Shown piece after piece: positions 12,441 through 24,649 of a stretch of DNA of 64,000 nucleotides. Location of the stretch: positions 6,451,009 through 6,515,008 of the forward strand of contig CM040444.1 in the NCBI GenBank assembly GCA_022749755.1, given 5' to 3'. The notes beneath the pieces are model-generated. The model was given only the letters and a program-made list of their open reading frames with translations, ran no database searches and was not told the origin of the DNA. The translations under genes were made by a program, and so were the position numbers. This DNA comes from Azadirachta indica. Its lineage: Eukaryota; Streptophyta; Magnoliopsida; Sapindales; Meliaceae. Numbering within the stretch: the first letter of the stretch is position 1; each line of letters begins with the position of its first letter.

Positions 12441-12770
12441 AATTTTTGTTACTTGATTATTCTGATTAGAACTTAAACGTCTAAATCAATGTTATTTTGA
12501 TTTTCATTCTAAGTTGACTAAAGAATGAAACCTCTATTAGATTAGTATATCCCTAAACTATTCTTTTTCCCAACTTTGTAACAAGAATAGAAATTGTGTA
12601 CTGGCATGTTTTAGGGCTTGAACTTACTTTTAGGTTTTCCTTTGTGGTACATAATCGAAACAAGATTGTTTAATTTTTGAGCTGAGATAAATATAAGGCC
12701 TGAACCAAGGTTATGTCTTTGTTGTGTAATTTTTTTAAGCAATCGCGAGATTCATTAGCTTATCGATCAT

Positions 12771-13310
12771 TATTGTATGGCCTAAACTGTGTTAAGGTCT
12801 TCTTACAACAATTTGTGAATAAAAAAAACTTTATTAGTCTTCTAATCATTGTTGTTTGATCTGAATTGTGGTCAATATTTTACAATAATTTTTGAATAAA
12901 ACAAAATTTCTTAATCTTCTTCTAATTATTGTTGTTTGATCTGAATTGTGGTAAAATTTTTTTATAATAATTTTTTGAAAAAAAGGAAATTTATTAATCT
13001 TCTAATTATTGTTGTTTGATTTGAACTGTGAATAAATCTTTTTATAACAATATTTTGAATAAAATAAAATTTATTAATCTTCTAATGATTTTTGTTTGAT
13101 TTGAATTGCGATAATTTCTTTATATAACAATTTTTTGAATAAAGTGGAATTTATAAATCTTCTAATAATTATTGTTTGATCTGAACTGTGGTTAAATCAT
13201 TTTATAATAATTTTTTAAATAAAATGAAATTTATCAATCTTTTAATCATTGTTGTTTGATCTAAACTGTGGTAAGATCTTTTTACAACAATTTTTTATCG
13301 CAATGGTATA
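12771..13310. repeat. 80-bp tandem repeat array in Tat element 1
   Basis: The anchor gttgtttgat recurs at 12851, 12931, 13011, 13091, 13171 and 13251, exactly 80 bp apart, and a diverged first unit starts at 12771. There are about seven units. Each unit contains a ttctaat-attgttgtttgat segment and an AT-rich ttgaataaaa segment. It lies between the antisense ORF and the end of the integrase region. Confidence 0.93.
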
Positions 13311-13842
13311 ATAAGACAATCGTTATGTGATCTTAATCCTGTTTAGATCTTTTTAAATAGTAATTTCGTAAGTCTTCAACAAAAATATTTCCTCAACATC
13401 TTCGCGTTCCATAGTTTTTTGACCTTTTTCCCATTTGTGTATTGCAACTTATAGACTCTTGGTCAGATAATTCTAGTTACCTTGTATGGACTTTCTCAAT
13501 TTGCTTATAAAGCTTCTTCTCTAGGTATTTTAGTGTTCTACATAATTTGTCGTAATTTTTGGCCACCTGATTGAACTCTGTGGTTATAATATTTGGCCCC
13601 CCGATGTTGGTAGACATCCATCTTGATAAGTACTTGATCTTACGTCTCTTCTAGTAAATCTAAGCCTAATCTCATTGGCTCATCCTTTTTAGTTCATTGA
13701 AGTACTTTACCCTAAATTAAGCTGCTTTAATTTTCATTACTACTACTACTTCAAAACCAAAAGTTAAGGAGTATAGTGTTTCACTAGTTACAGTCCTTGC
13801 TGTTGTTCTGTAAGCCTAAAGGACTTAAGACAACTTGTCAAC

Positions 13843-14460
13843 TCATGCTCCTTTCTTATTGTTAAGGCATTTCTTTAGTGCCTTCTTGATAGTCTTGTTC
13901 ACTACCTCTACTTGTTTGTTTGCTTTCAGACGAGTAGGACAAAAAAATTTAAGGTCGATACTTAAATTAGTGCAGAATTTCTTGAAGTTCACATTGTCGA
14001 ATTGCTTTTTGTTATCTACCATTAATATGCGAGGGATCCCAAAATGATAATTTAAGTTTCTTTCATTATGGTGGCCAGCAACTCTAATTCCACCTATTTT
14101 GTGAAATAATCGATAGCAATTATTGTATATTTTATCTGAGCGTGTCTCGTAGGTAATGATCCAATTAAATCTAGTCCCTATTATGTGAAGGGCCAAGGAC
14201 TGAGCAGAGCGGTAAACTGTTTAGGCAGTTGTCATAGAATATCACCATGGAATTAAGAACTTGAATAGGATCGTACTGTCCTCATTATGTCTTGGTGTAG
14301 GGTCGGCCAATAATATCTCTGACGTAAGATATGGTACTCTAATGATCTAGCCTCTCTATGATCACCACAATTGCCTATATGAACTTCCCTGAGCACATAA
14401 TTTGCCTCTTTTTCATCAACACACTACACGTATGGCAGACCAAATTCTTACTTGTACAAC
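13843..14460 (-). pseudogene. Gypsy integrase pseudogene (Tat element 1)
   Basis: The minus-strand frame at 14196-13843 reads through the integrase core: FGIPRILMVDNKKQFD contains the second acidic residue, followed by the QVEVVNKTIKKALKK helix that carries the catalytic Glu. Plant gypsy integrases normally read GQVE at this point, and here it is KQVE. Further upstream (about 14.35-14.46 kb) lies the degraded zinc-finger part. It is the last pol domain before the 3' region. Confidence 0.85.
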
Positions 14461-14639
14461 ACGTTATCGATTATTGAGTAACGTGAAGATCTATTCTTAA
14501 TTTTTCTAGCCTCTTTCTTGTCTTTCAATAACCTACCATCTAGTATGTATTCTTTGGTCAGGTCCATCAAAGTTAGGATTTAGTGCATTGCATTGATCTG
14601 ATCAATCTCTACTACTGATTGCTTCACACTCTTTTAAGA

Positions 14640-15070
14640 TAACACTTCCAAAGGAATTGTTATTAGAAACTTTGTTTGCAAGATTGAGGCTAATTTTGCC
14701 AAGGCATCTGCCTTAGTGTTTTTTTATCATAGGATTTGCGTTATCACCACCTTTTTGAAGTGCTTCATTAATTTTGAGACTTTGTACAGATAGGCATGCA
14801 AGTTTCCACCTCTTGCTTGAAATTGTCTAAAAACTTGGTTTACCATCAATTGTGAGTCTCCTTTTATCTCGAGATAATCAGCTTCAATTAAAAGTGCTAA
14901 ACTAAGTCAAGCCAGTAAAGCTTCATACTCCACTTCATTGTTTATCACCTTAAAATCAATGTGTAGGGTATAAGCCAACTCCACATTTTCTCGTTTGACC
15001 AGAATTATTCTGGCTTCATCGTTTTTTACATTTGACACTCCATCGTTGTACGGATGCCAACGCCAAGCCT
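14640..15070 (-). pseudogene. RNase H domain pseudogene (Tat element 1)
   Basis: Read on the minus strand, the segment shows the gypsy RNase H pattern: INNEVEYEALL around the catalytic Glu, and GDSQLMVNQV around a catalytic Asp. The frame is interrupted by stops. It sits between the reverse transcriptase and the integrase. Confidence 0.75.
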
Positions 15071-15859
15071 TTTCCTATTCTTTTTTTTATGTTTGTTTAG
15101 TTGTGTCTTTTAAGGATTGAATATTATTACCTACTAATCTCGCCGTATTACTCTAAACAAATATTATTTGCATTTCCATATTTTCAACTTCTTGAATTGT
15201 TATTAGCTCAGCTATTTCTCGCACTGTTATCCCTTCGCCATTGATCTCTTCACAATAAAGTCAACTAAATCCTGAGCCTTGATAGCTTTGCCTCATTTAT
15301 ATTCTATGTTGAGCTCACTAAGCTCAATCGACCATTTGACCAATCTTCTAGAGAGATCTGATTTATGTAATATCTATCGTAGAGGTTGATTAGTAAGAAC
15401 TATTATAGGGTAAACCTGGAAGTAGGGCGTTTTTTTCACGCTACGGCAGCTGATACAAAGGCTAATTTCTTCAGAGGTAAATAACTACACCCAACAGCAA
15501 TTTACTAGTGTAGTATATTGGTCGATAGATTCTCTCATCTTCTTTCACTAATATTGAGCTTACTACATGATCAATCACTGCTAAGTACATATTAGTATAT
15601 CTCCTTTAGCGGACTCACCAGTTGAGGTAGATTTGCTCAGTAGGCCTTTAATTCTTAGAAGCTAGCCTTGTATTCCTTTATTTATTTCGTATTTTTCACT
15701 TTCTCTATAGTCTGAAAAAATTAAAAAAATTTGTCAATAGCTTTAAATATGAACATATTCAGTGTAACCTACCTCCTCGTTAAGACTTGTACTTCTTTTG
15801 ACGTTGATAGGGACTTTATATTTAGTATAGTCTAAACTTTTGCCTTTATTCCATGGTCG

Positions 15860-16560
15860 CTGACCATAAATACTAGAAATTTAGAAGAACTAACTTCAAA
15901 TGTGCTTTTCTCGATATTTAACTTCATGTTATATTTCTTGAGTAGGGAAAAGGTTTCTCGTAAGTGCTAAACATGACCTTCAGCTTTAAATGACTCAGTA
16001 ATCAGGTCATTCACGTATATTTCCATTGTTCTTTCGATAAGAGGCTTAAAGATTTTATTTATCAATCTCTGAAATGTCGCTTCTGCATTCTTCAGACCAA
16101 AAGGCATTACTTTATAATAGTGCAACCCTTGGTTAGTCATGAAGGCTGTCTTCTCCTAGTTAGCCTTATATATTTTGATTTGATTGTACCTTGAGAATGC
16201 ATCCATGAAACTTAAGAACTTGTGTCGAGCTATTGCATCCACCAACTAGTTTATTCACAAAAGTGGAAAACTATCTTTTGGGCAAGCTTTGTTCAAATTA
16301 GTGAAGTCAACATAAAATCTCCACTTTTCGTTTACTTTCTTAACCATCACTACGTTAGCTACCTAATCTGAATGATATACCTATTTTATAAAGTCTTCCT
16401 AGATTAGTTTTTCTACCTCTGCCTTGATCGTTGCCCTCTTTTCTTGATTGAAAACCTTTTATTTTTACCTGATAGGCTTAAATGTTAGATTGACAACCAA
16501 TCGATGTGAAATCACCATTGGGTCAATTCTTGGCATATCTTTAAGGGTTTAAGCGAACAC
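15860..16560 (-). pseudogene. Gypsy reverse transcriptase pseudogene (Tat element 1)
   Basis: The minus-strand reading gives KWRFYVDFTNLN near 16.3 kb (finger/palm block) and EIYVNDLITESF near 16.0 kb, where the catalytic YVDD motif is changed to YVND. Several in-frame stops occur. The position between protease and RNase H fits a gypsy pol. Confidence 0.82.
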
Positions 16561-16899
16561 ATTTATGTGCTTTCTCAAGAAGTTTACCAGTCTTCTCTTC
16601 TCTTTCTTGGATAGCTACGAGCCAATCTTCATAACTCATTCGGTCATTGTTGGGTTAAAGGGTATTGATTCCAATTTTTCTACTGGCTCAGCTATTAACC
16701 TCATTCCTTCATATTCTTTTTTCCTTTCCAATTTCTTTGTGACCTTTCATTGTTTAGCATCTTTTTTGCTTATTCCTACAACATGTTGTGTTGTTATACA
16801 ATAAGACTTTTTAGAAAAAGCCGCAAAATAGGTCCGAGTTATCCTTTAATCACCTTAAATTACGCCGTTTCCTTCACTTGTTTTGAATTTGAGTTTTAG

Positions 16900-17480
16900 A
16901 TAATATGATTTCTACAATATTTGCTTTTATCAAGAAAGGCCTTCCCAAAATCATGATGTATGACATTTCTAATTCGCCACTTGAAACTTTATCATTATAG
17001 TTTTCTAATATGGTTTATCTCCTATTGTGAACAGCAACTTAGCTAAGCCCAGCAAGAGGATATACGAATCAACAAATCTATATAATGCTATGTTGGCAAG
17101 TGTCATCCTCAGATTTTCAATTTTTAGGGCATCTAAAGTTTCTTTGAATATTATATTAGTTGAATTTCCTTACCACGGGTAATTAATGCCGAGCTCAAGG
17201 GACATAGTCTAGGCAATAGTTCTAAATATTTAATCTCCTTGTAAATCACTGATAAGGGTATGTTTAGTTCAATGAACATCCTTCTATCTTGCATCGAAAC
17301 AACTCTTTTAACACCTTTCCTTTTGGGGGAGGGGGAACTCTTTTGGCTGTTATGCTCTTTCGTCATATATAGGGAATTGAAAAGCACAATCTGACCTATG
17401 TTTAGATATATCCTTATATCGCGGGTGTTGAAATATTTAATCTTTAATCTTAGTTTTTTCAAAGATCTCCTTTTAAGCAT
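16900..17480 (-). pseudogene. Gypsy aspartic protease region (Tat element 1)
   Basis: Broken minus-strand frames read NSTNIIFKETLDALKI and LANIALYRFVDSYILLLG. These correspond to the retropepsin region seen more clearly in the truncated copy at 23029-23250. It lies between gag and reverse transcriptase. Confidence 0.65.
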
Positions 17481-17524
17481 GCTTATATGTGGTCATGGTC
17501 CATTTGTGGATGGCGAACCATCCT

Positions 17525-18200
17525 CTATGCATAGTTTTTTTTTTTTAATCCTTCTAACGCCAAGGGATATGAAAAGGCCTTGGCTTCCATGACCTTTTCA
17601 TGGTACCTTTTTATGAAGCCTTTTAGAGTTCGTTTTCTTCCTTGTTTCAATAATAACAACAAACTGTGGTTCTTTGCTGTGGTCATTACTCCCCTAAACT
17701 CATTAACAAACTGCTCACATAGCTGATCAAAACTCCTTATGCTTCCTAGCCTCAAGTTTTTATACCATCGCCTTACTTGTCCCTTCAATGTTAAGGAAAA
17801 TAGACGGCATATTTGTAACTTTGTTAAGCCTTGAATCATTATCATCTCCCTAAAGAAGTTAATATGCAGCGTTGTGTCTATCTTTCTTGTATATGGTGGG
17901 ATTCGAGGCATCTTAAACTTTTGTGGTAGGACCAAATCCTGTATTTCTTTGGAAAATGGTGGCTTTAAAGAAAGCACCAACCACTCTTTTTATGATTTTT
18001 GTCTTGTCGTCGGTCCTTTTCTTTTTGGGCATGCAACTCTTTAGTAAGTTTCTAAATCCTCTCTTTCATTTCTTTTCTGCTTATTACTTGATTAGCCGTG
18101 GGTTCAACCTGGTTCCAAATTTTCTCCGTGATAGTCTTTTCTTTGTCCCTCATACGCTTCTGATTGAAGTATGTTTTTTATCCATCAAACTCGCATCGTG
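17525..18200 (-). pseudogene. Gypsy gag pseudogene (Tat element 1)
   Basis: The open frame at 17980-17525 encodes a retrotransposon capsid segment, with HINFFREMIMIQG, LTLKGQVRRWYKNL and RSFDQLCEQFVNEF, all hallmarks of the plant gypsy capsid domain. The part nearer the 5' LTR (about 18.0-18.8 kb) is broken into short frames. Confidence 0.85.
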
Positions 18201-18817
18201 CTCAAATCTTTTTTTGCCCTACTTTTGTTCACGTTGATCAGTGGCTAGTTTTTACTAAAGTTTCTCCTGAACTCCAAAGGGTGGTCTTTCATTGTGGCCT
18301 CCGCAAGCTTATTCCTGATCCTGAGTCTCTTCCTCTAGAGCAAGCGTGTATTTCTCTTTATTATGCTTATTCTGCTCTCATAGCCTACTCTCTGATCTTC
18401 TAGTTAGGGGTAACTCTTTGCGTTATACTCTCAGTGAGGTGAACTTTCTTTGTTCTCTAGCACCATCAACTTCTCTAGAATTTGCCTACTAACTATGCCT
18501 TCCTGAATAATCTTTTAAAGGTTCTCAATTTCTTTTTCCATCAACCTTATCTTGTTTTCAAAGCCTTTACTTGTTTGTTTTTCTCTAAATACCTTCACTT
18601 ACTTTCTCGCAACCTCTGTACAAGTTGAATTATGTCCATGTCTTCATCGTAGATCATAGTTCGTCCTTGACATTGTTACAATGAGGCCGGTTGGCCATTA
18701 GAGTCCAATGAGTCTTCCTTGTGAATTCTTTTATTCGGAGGCCTTCTGATGATTAGTTACTCATTGATTACTGACATAGCCTTTTGAACTTAATTCCCTA
18801 TAGACAACGCTAACTAT

Positions 18818-19357
18818 TGATACCAAAATTTTCAGGTTCGATAACCAACAGTAAAAATTGAACTCTCTCTTGCCTCTTTGTTGTAAAGAAAAAATTTCTT
18901 TATTATTTAGTCTAGAGAATAATAAATGAATTTACATGAGTAGCATGTGATATATATATATATATATATAGTCGGTTCCCTTGTCTTAATAGAACTTAGA
19001 GTCCTTACAAAATTCGGAGTGCATTTAGCAGAGTTTTACTATATTTTGAATTAGGACAACTGAGCCCAAGTTTCCTTCACCATAATTTAGACAAGCTACG
19101 ACTGCACTAAACTTATGTCAATAACCAATTCCTCTTGATTAAGTAACGACGGGTTCCTCCTAACTTAGGGCTCACTAGAGTTATGACTCACCCTGATTTG
19201 AGTCGAACAACTTCCCTTATGTAATACCTAATCAGATATGGCCTGATCAAGATTGATCCTTGGCAGAGCTGAATAGAACCTATCTAGGCTAACTAGATAC
19301 TAGGGCTGCTAATATGAGGCATATCAACATTGTGGGCCAAGGCCATTTTCCTAAACA
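18818..19357 (-). repeat. 5' LTR of Tat element 1
   Basis: It starts tgataccaaaattttc on the plus strand and ends cctaaaca, and pairs with 7866-8407. A degraded primer-binding site lies immediately on the gag side at about 18794-18814. Confidence 0.85.
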
Positions 19358-19447
19358 ATAAGATTTTTATAATTGTTAATGTGAAAAATTCCCTACTCGT
19401 ACCGAAGTAGGAGTGAGATTAGATGATGACAGCAATAAATGTGGTCA

Positions 19448-22400
19448 CACTACTTGAAAATTAGGCATTATTGATACTATGCTTTTGATATTTTTGAAAA
19501 ATTATTAAGGCTGATGCATAAAAGTGGTCTTTTCTAAGAATGACCGAATTATAACAAGAATTGCTGACATTGAGTAATGAATATCAAGGTTCTTTTATAC
19601 CATGGTATCACCACCCAAAATGATGTTGATTTGGCCATAATTTTGATAGCCAAATGACATCATTTTTACATAAATTAAAATTTTCTAATTAAATAAAATA
19701 TGAAATGATGTCATTTTGTATTCCCTTATCAAAAAAAAAAAAAAACCATTTTTCCCTCTTCAATTTTGTTTTCCTACTTGGCTCTAAAATTTTTCCCCAA
19801 ACTCTCTCCATACTTAGCATTAAATCACTCAATGCAACCACATCCTAAATCTTTGAATAACATAAACTAATCTCAAATCAACTTATTTTCACCTTAAAGC
19901 AGCCATATTTACTCTTTAAATCAAGTGAAATCTACCTGTATTAACTTTAAAGAGTTGATCTAACTTTGAATCTAAATACAAGCTTCTAAAATCAAAACAT
20001 CTATCTAGGTAAATCATGAAATATTGAAATCCTCAAAATATGTTTGTTATTTCCTTGTTTCTATTGCTTGTACATTGATTTTAGTAGTTTGTTTTGTTTT
20101 TCAATTTCTAGAATTTGGGTTTTGCAATGTTGATTATATTTTTGTTGTTCGCTTGATTTCGTTGTTAATCTATGGTATTTTTTCATATTTAAGACTGATT
20201 TTGGAGCCAATTTCCAAGATGCATGTTGTTTTACAAGTGGATGTTTATAAAATTTGTTCGTGGCATATACTAATTTGGGAGCCAATTTATGGATACATGA
20301 AATTAATAGGTTATTGGAGTACTTGTGCTAATATTTTTATTCCTTATGTTATGATTTTTTATTGTTAAAGTATATTTGCTAATTTTTTTTTAAATTTTTT
20401 GTGTAATTTTTATTGTTGGAGTGTATTTACAAATTTTTTTATTTCTTGTGTTGCAATTTTTATTATTGGAGTGCATTTGTTGATTTGGGACTCGATTTTG
20501 ACTTTTGTTAACAATGTTTTTATTTTTTCGATTGTTTATTTATTAATTTGGCAGTAAAAAAGTCGCTTTTACTACTGTTACTATCAGGTAACTCTTTTAA
20601 CTATTCACATTCACTTTGCATATGTTGGATGTTAATTTGCATTGGATATTGTTATTTTAGTTGTATTTGGTTGTGATTGGGGAACACACTAGAGGTGTGA
20701 TATGAGTTGGTTGTGGTTGGATACATATAGTAATGTTGTTTGCTTCTTGTTTGCTTTGATGTGATTAGTTGTTTTTCCTTTGAAACTTATTAGAAAGATT
20801 TAAAAAATAAAACTAGAACAAAATGATATTATCTAACATAATATAATGTACTAGTAGGTACCACGTATGGAAAGAACTTAGATATTCAATGATAGATTAT
20901 CAGAAGAGTACGTAAATGGTGTTGATGACTTCCTAGATTTTGCAACGCTTAATTTAGAAAATCGTACGTTAATTACATGCCCACGTAATAGTTGTTGCAA
21001 TATAGAACTTTATTCATCTAGACATGTTAGGACACATTTGTTGGAAAGTGTTTTTTGTCAACATACACTGCTTAAACTAGGCATGGAAAATCCTATTTCA
21101 GATAGTATAAACTCCTAAGATTAATCTAGTAGTTATCGCTTTAGATACAATAATTATAGTAATATTGTGGATATGATTCAAAATGCTTACGAACAACGTT
21201 ATAAAAATCCTAAGTATTTTAGGGAAATTCTTGAATATGCTGAAAAGTCATATTCCAAGGTTATAAGCACTCTAAGTTATTTGACTTAATGAAAATTGTT
21301 AATGTGAAAGGGAACTTTGGTTAGTTAGATGTAGGATTATTAGTTTTGTTGGAAGCTCTTGTAGATATTTTACCTTAAAACATTATGCCTAAATCAATTT
21401 GTGAGGTCAAAAGAATAATGAAAGTGTTAAGCTTAGAATATAAGAAGATAGATACGTGTCCAAATAATTGCATTTTTTAATGCAGATCTGATTGAATGCC
21501 TTAACTGTGGAGAATGTAGTGGAAGAAAAGAAAAATTAAATCCAAAAGAATTTTAAAAGGGGTTTCAGCTAAGGTCTTATTGTACTTTCCTCCTATTCCT
21601 AGGTTCATATGCATATTCCAATCACCCAAAACAGCTAAGCAAACAATGTGGCATTCAAATAAAAGAATAAAAGGTGAAAAACTTTGCCATTTGGCATATT
21701 CTCTGACATGGCAGTGAGTTAATAACAAATGGCTTGATTGTGCACAAGAACTCAGGAATATTAGACTTGCTTTCTCAACTGATGGGGTAAATCCATATAT
21801 CACACTTAACACCACCTATACTTGTTGGCTAGTTGCGATGGTGACATATAATATTCCTCCATGGTTATTTATGTTAAGAAAATTCATAAAGTTGTCACTA
21901 TTAATTTCTGAGCCTAAACAACCTGGTAATGATTTAGATGTGCACCTCTTATTAAGGACCTTCAAACCTTATGGCATGTTAGTGTAGAAGTCTATGATGC
22001 ATGAAAAAAAGAAACTTTTAAATTACAGACCGTTTTGTTATGAACAATTAATGACTTTCTAGCATATAGTAACCTGTCCGTGAGTATTTTTAAGGGATAT
22101 TTTTCTTGTCATAAATGTGAGGAAAACATTAGTTCATGTTAGCTTAAACATGGCAGGGAAAATGTATTTTTAGGTCAACATTAGTTTCTATTAGATAGCC
22201 ACCACTTTACAAAGTTAACTACTATTTTTAATGGTGAACAAGAGTTGAAAAAACCTCTTAAAACTTTGAATAAGGAAAAAATTTTAAAAATGGTAGAAAA
22301 AAATTGAAAATAATTTTAGGAATAAGAAAGACAAAAAACAAAAGCGTTTTGATGGGAATGAGGAAAAGTTGTTTAAGAAAAATCAATTTCTTTTAATTTA

Positions 22401-22990
22401 GAATATTGTCAACATATATTAGCACATCACCAATTGGATGTTATGCATATGGAAAAAATGTGTGTGATAGCATTTAAGGCACAATCTTCCATCAATCGGG
22501 TAAAATAAAAGAAGAGATTAATGCTAGAAAAGCCTTGAAGAACAGGGAATTAGGCTAAAACTAGTACTCAATGAGAAACAACAAATTACTTATCACTAGC
22601 CCCTTACAAATTGAGTAAAACGGAAAAGAAAGTGTTTTGTCAAACTTTGTTGGAAACTAAAGTTTCTAATGGTTATTGCTCTAACTTTAGAAACATTGTG
22701 TCGATTAAAGATTGTAGTCTTAAAGTCCTAAATCTCATGATTGTCATACTTTGATGCAATAATTATTACTGTTAGCCCTTCAAAATTGCCTGCCAAAACC
22801 TGTTAGATTTGTTATAATTAGGTTATGCTTATTTCTTATTAATTATATAATAAAGTGATAGATGTTAACAATTTAGACAAATTACAAGAGGAACTCGAGA
22901 TCACCTTGTGCTTGTTCAAATAGTTTTTCCTTGCAAACGTTTTCGACACAATGGTACATTTTACAGTCCACCTTGTTGAAAAAGTAAGAG
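19448..22990 (+). mobile_element. CACTA (En/Spm) transposon, 5' part
   Basis: The sequence begins cactacttgaaaat at 19448, matching CACTA-type termini, and is followed by about 1.4 kb of AT-rich sequence and a TNP2-like transposase pseudogene. The element is cut off near 22990, where Tat retrotransposon sequence begins, and no matching gtagtg terminus was identified downstream. A small ORF at 20024-20368 in the leader is hydrophobic, resembles nothing and is probably spurious. Confidence 0.75.
20867..22985 (+). pseudogene. TNP2-type CACTA transposase pseudogene
   Basis: From the ATG at 20867 the frame gives the N-terminal transposase-associated domain (DRLSEEYVNGVDDFLDFA, then a Cys-rich TCPRNSCCN and RTHLLE). 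Next come blocks of the TNP2 core: SICEVKRIMKVLSLEYKKID and CPNNCIFF near 21.4 kb, FSTDGVNPY near 21.78 kb, EPKQPGNDLDVHLL near 21.93 kb, and LAHHQLDVMHMEKM near 22.43 kb. The C-terminal DUF4218-like part is at 22.58-22.99 kb, including VIDVNNLDKLQEELEITLC and VHFTVHLVEKV. Stops and frameshifts occur throughout, beginning with a TAG at codon 5. The gene is cut at the junction with the Tat fragment. Confidence 0.88.
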
Positions 22991-23028
22991 TTTAAATCCA
23001 CAACTGGAAATTCTACCATTGTGGTTCT

Positions 23029-23250
23029 TTAATATGGTCTATCCTCTATCGTTAGTGACAACTGAATTGAACCTAACGGAAAGATATATGAATCCGCAAA
23101 TCTATACAGGGCTGTGTTTGTGGGTCTTATTCCCAGATTCTTAATTCTAAAGAAGCCTAGAGTCTCTTTGAATATTATATCATTTGAGTTTCCTATATCC
23201 ATCAAAATCCTATTAAGCTTAGCAGAGCTACTTTCCAAAGTTATTACCAA
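23029..23250 (-). pseudogene. Gypsy aspartic protease fragment
   Basis: The frame reads SAKLNRILMDIGNSNDIIFK, then LYRFADSYIFPLGSIQL. The retropepsin catalytic triplet (usually D-T/S-G-S) is DIGNS here. Length and following hydrophobic segment fit the plant gypsy protease. It is isolated from the rest of pol by truncation. Confidence 0.75.
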
Positions 23251-23919
23251 AGCATTGTCATAGGGGTGCTAACCCTTGCCTAATTTTCATCGGTGAACAT
23301 GATCAAAACCGATGCCAAATAGGGTTTCTTGTTACCTCTAACACTTATTATGTAATGGTCCATATGAGTGTTCAGTAATGAATATTTCAATTAATTTTTC
23401 CTTGCATTGTTAGAATTACCCGCTAGTGTTGGTTTTTCTAAAATCACCACTCTCCTATGGTTCGAATCTTCTAATTCTGTTCTCCTGTGTTTGGAGCCTT
23501 CTCCCGTTTCATATGTTCTTGCTCTATCCAAGTAATTATTTTACACAAGGATTTCCACATGCTCTTCAAATCCAAATACTGATCCGTCATGTGCCCTTAG
23601 TCTTGATGAAACGTACATATTCTTTTCTTGTTGCAGACATTTGATGCTGATCTCAAGGGGGGAGAGCCAATTAATAAACCCAAATACTTAATCTCCTCAT
23701 ATATCACCGACAAAGGTGTATTCAGCTCTGTGAAGCACTAGAGCAACTCTCTTAACTCTTTCCCTGGGCGTGGGAGGTAACTCTGTTTGTTGTTCTATTT
23801 TTCTTTCATATCTCAGGGGTTAGAATCCGTGACCTTGTTTATGCTTAGATCTGTCTTCATATCATGTTTGTCAAAAGTCCTCCCCCTTTCTGATAAAGGG
23901 TCTAGGATCAAGTTGCTGT

Positions 23920-24533
23920 TAGGGATGACAAAATTCTCTGTGGGACCCTAAACCCATAGGGATCGACTTCCAATAGGGAAAAATTTAGATAAATTTACAG
24001 AGAACGAGACGAGGAACGGGGAGAAATTAATCCCCAATTTATTAATGGGAATTGGTTTATCTTTCCCCACCCCATTCCCTATTAAAACATAATATAAATA
24101 TATTATAATTTATAAATTAAATTATGTATATGTAAACATAATTTTATATTACAATTTCTAAAATTATATATTATAATTAAATGTAATTAGTAATAAAAAA
24201 TTATAAAGTCATGAATTAATGTTATAAAAAATAAAATATACAGATAAAAGTAAAAAATTAAAAATTAAAAAGACCGTATATTGTATTTCCAATAATATAT
24301 TAATAATATATTTATTAAATTTAATTAAAATTTTATATTATTAAAATTAATTTATAAAAGTAATATAAAATGGGGAATTGATATGGGGATGGAGAACTCA
24401 TTCCCCGAGTACAGGGATTCTTCATCCCCATCCCATTAAATTTAGTGGAAAATAAAGCGGAGAATGAGAATTAAAATAGAAAACAAAGTGGGGAATGGGG
24501 CACACCTCCCTACCCGCCCCATTGTCATCCCTA
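23920..24533. mobile_element. hAT-type MITE nested in Tat fragment
   Basis: Terminal inverted repeats tagggatgacaa (left) and ttgtcatcccta (right) bound a 614-bp AT-rich element. It is flanked by an 8-bp target duplication gttgctgt / gttgttgt (23912-23919 and 24534-24541; one mismatch). The tagggatgacaa termini and the 8-bp duplication identify the hAT superfamily. It carries subterminal gggga/tcccc-rich repeats and no coding frame. Tat sequence continues on both sides. Confidence 0.93.
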
Positions 24534-24649
24534 GTTGTTGTAGGCCTCTCTCGCTCTTCTTGTCTTCGGGTCTTTATCTTTGCCCCCTATCCCTAGATTC
24601 CTTTAACCTATTCTCTTTCTTCTTTAGTAATATGCGATCTTTTATCTCA

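Larger units (their letters stand above)
7866..19357 (-). mobile_element. Ty3/gypsy Tat-type retrotransposon, complete but degenerate
   Basis: LTRs of about 540 bp lie at 7866-8407 and 18818-19357 in direct orientation. The interior, read on the minus strand, gives gag (17.5-18.2 kb), protease (about 17 kb), reverse transcriptase (about 15.9-16.5 kb), RNase H (about 14.6-15.1 kb) and integrase (13.8-14.4 kb), which is the gypsy order. About 5.4 kb between integrase and the 3' LTR carries an ORF on the opposite strand and a tandem array, both features of the Tat lineage. I found no matching target duplication (actat on one side, ataag on the other), so one edge may have been rearranged. All genes carry many stops. 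Confidence 0.88.

Noticed and set aside
12771..13310. Regular 80-bp repeats as a CRISPR array
   Set aside because: The repeats are contiguous and degenerate, without unique spacers, and they lie inside a plant retrotransposon.
20024..20368. 114-codon hydrophobic plus-strand frame
   Set aside because: It lies in the AT-rich leader of the CACTA element, has no domain, and its composition follows from T-rich sequence.
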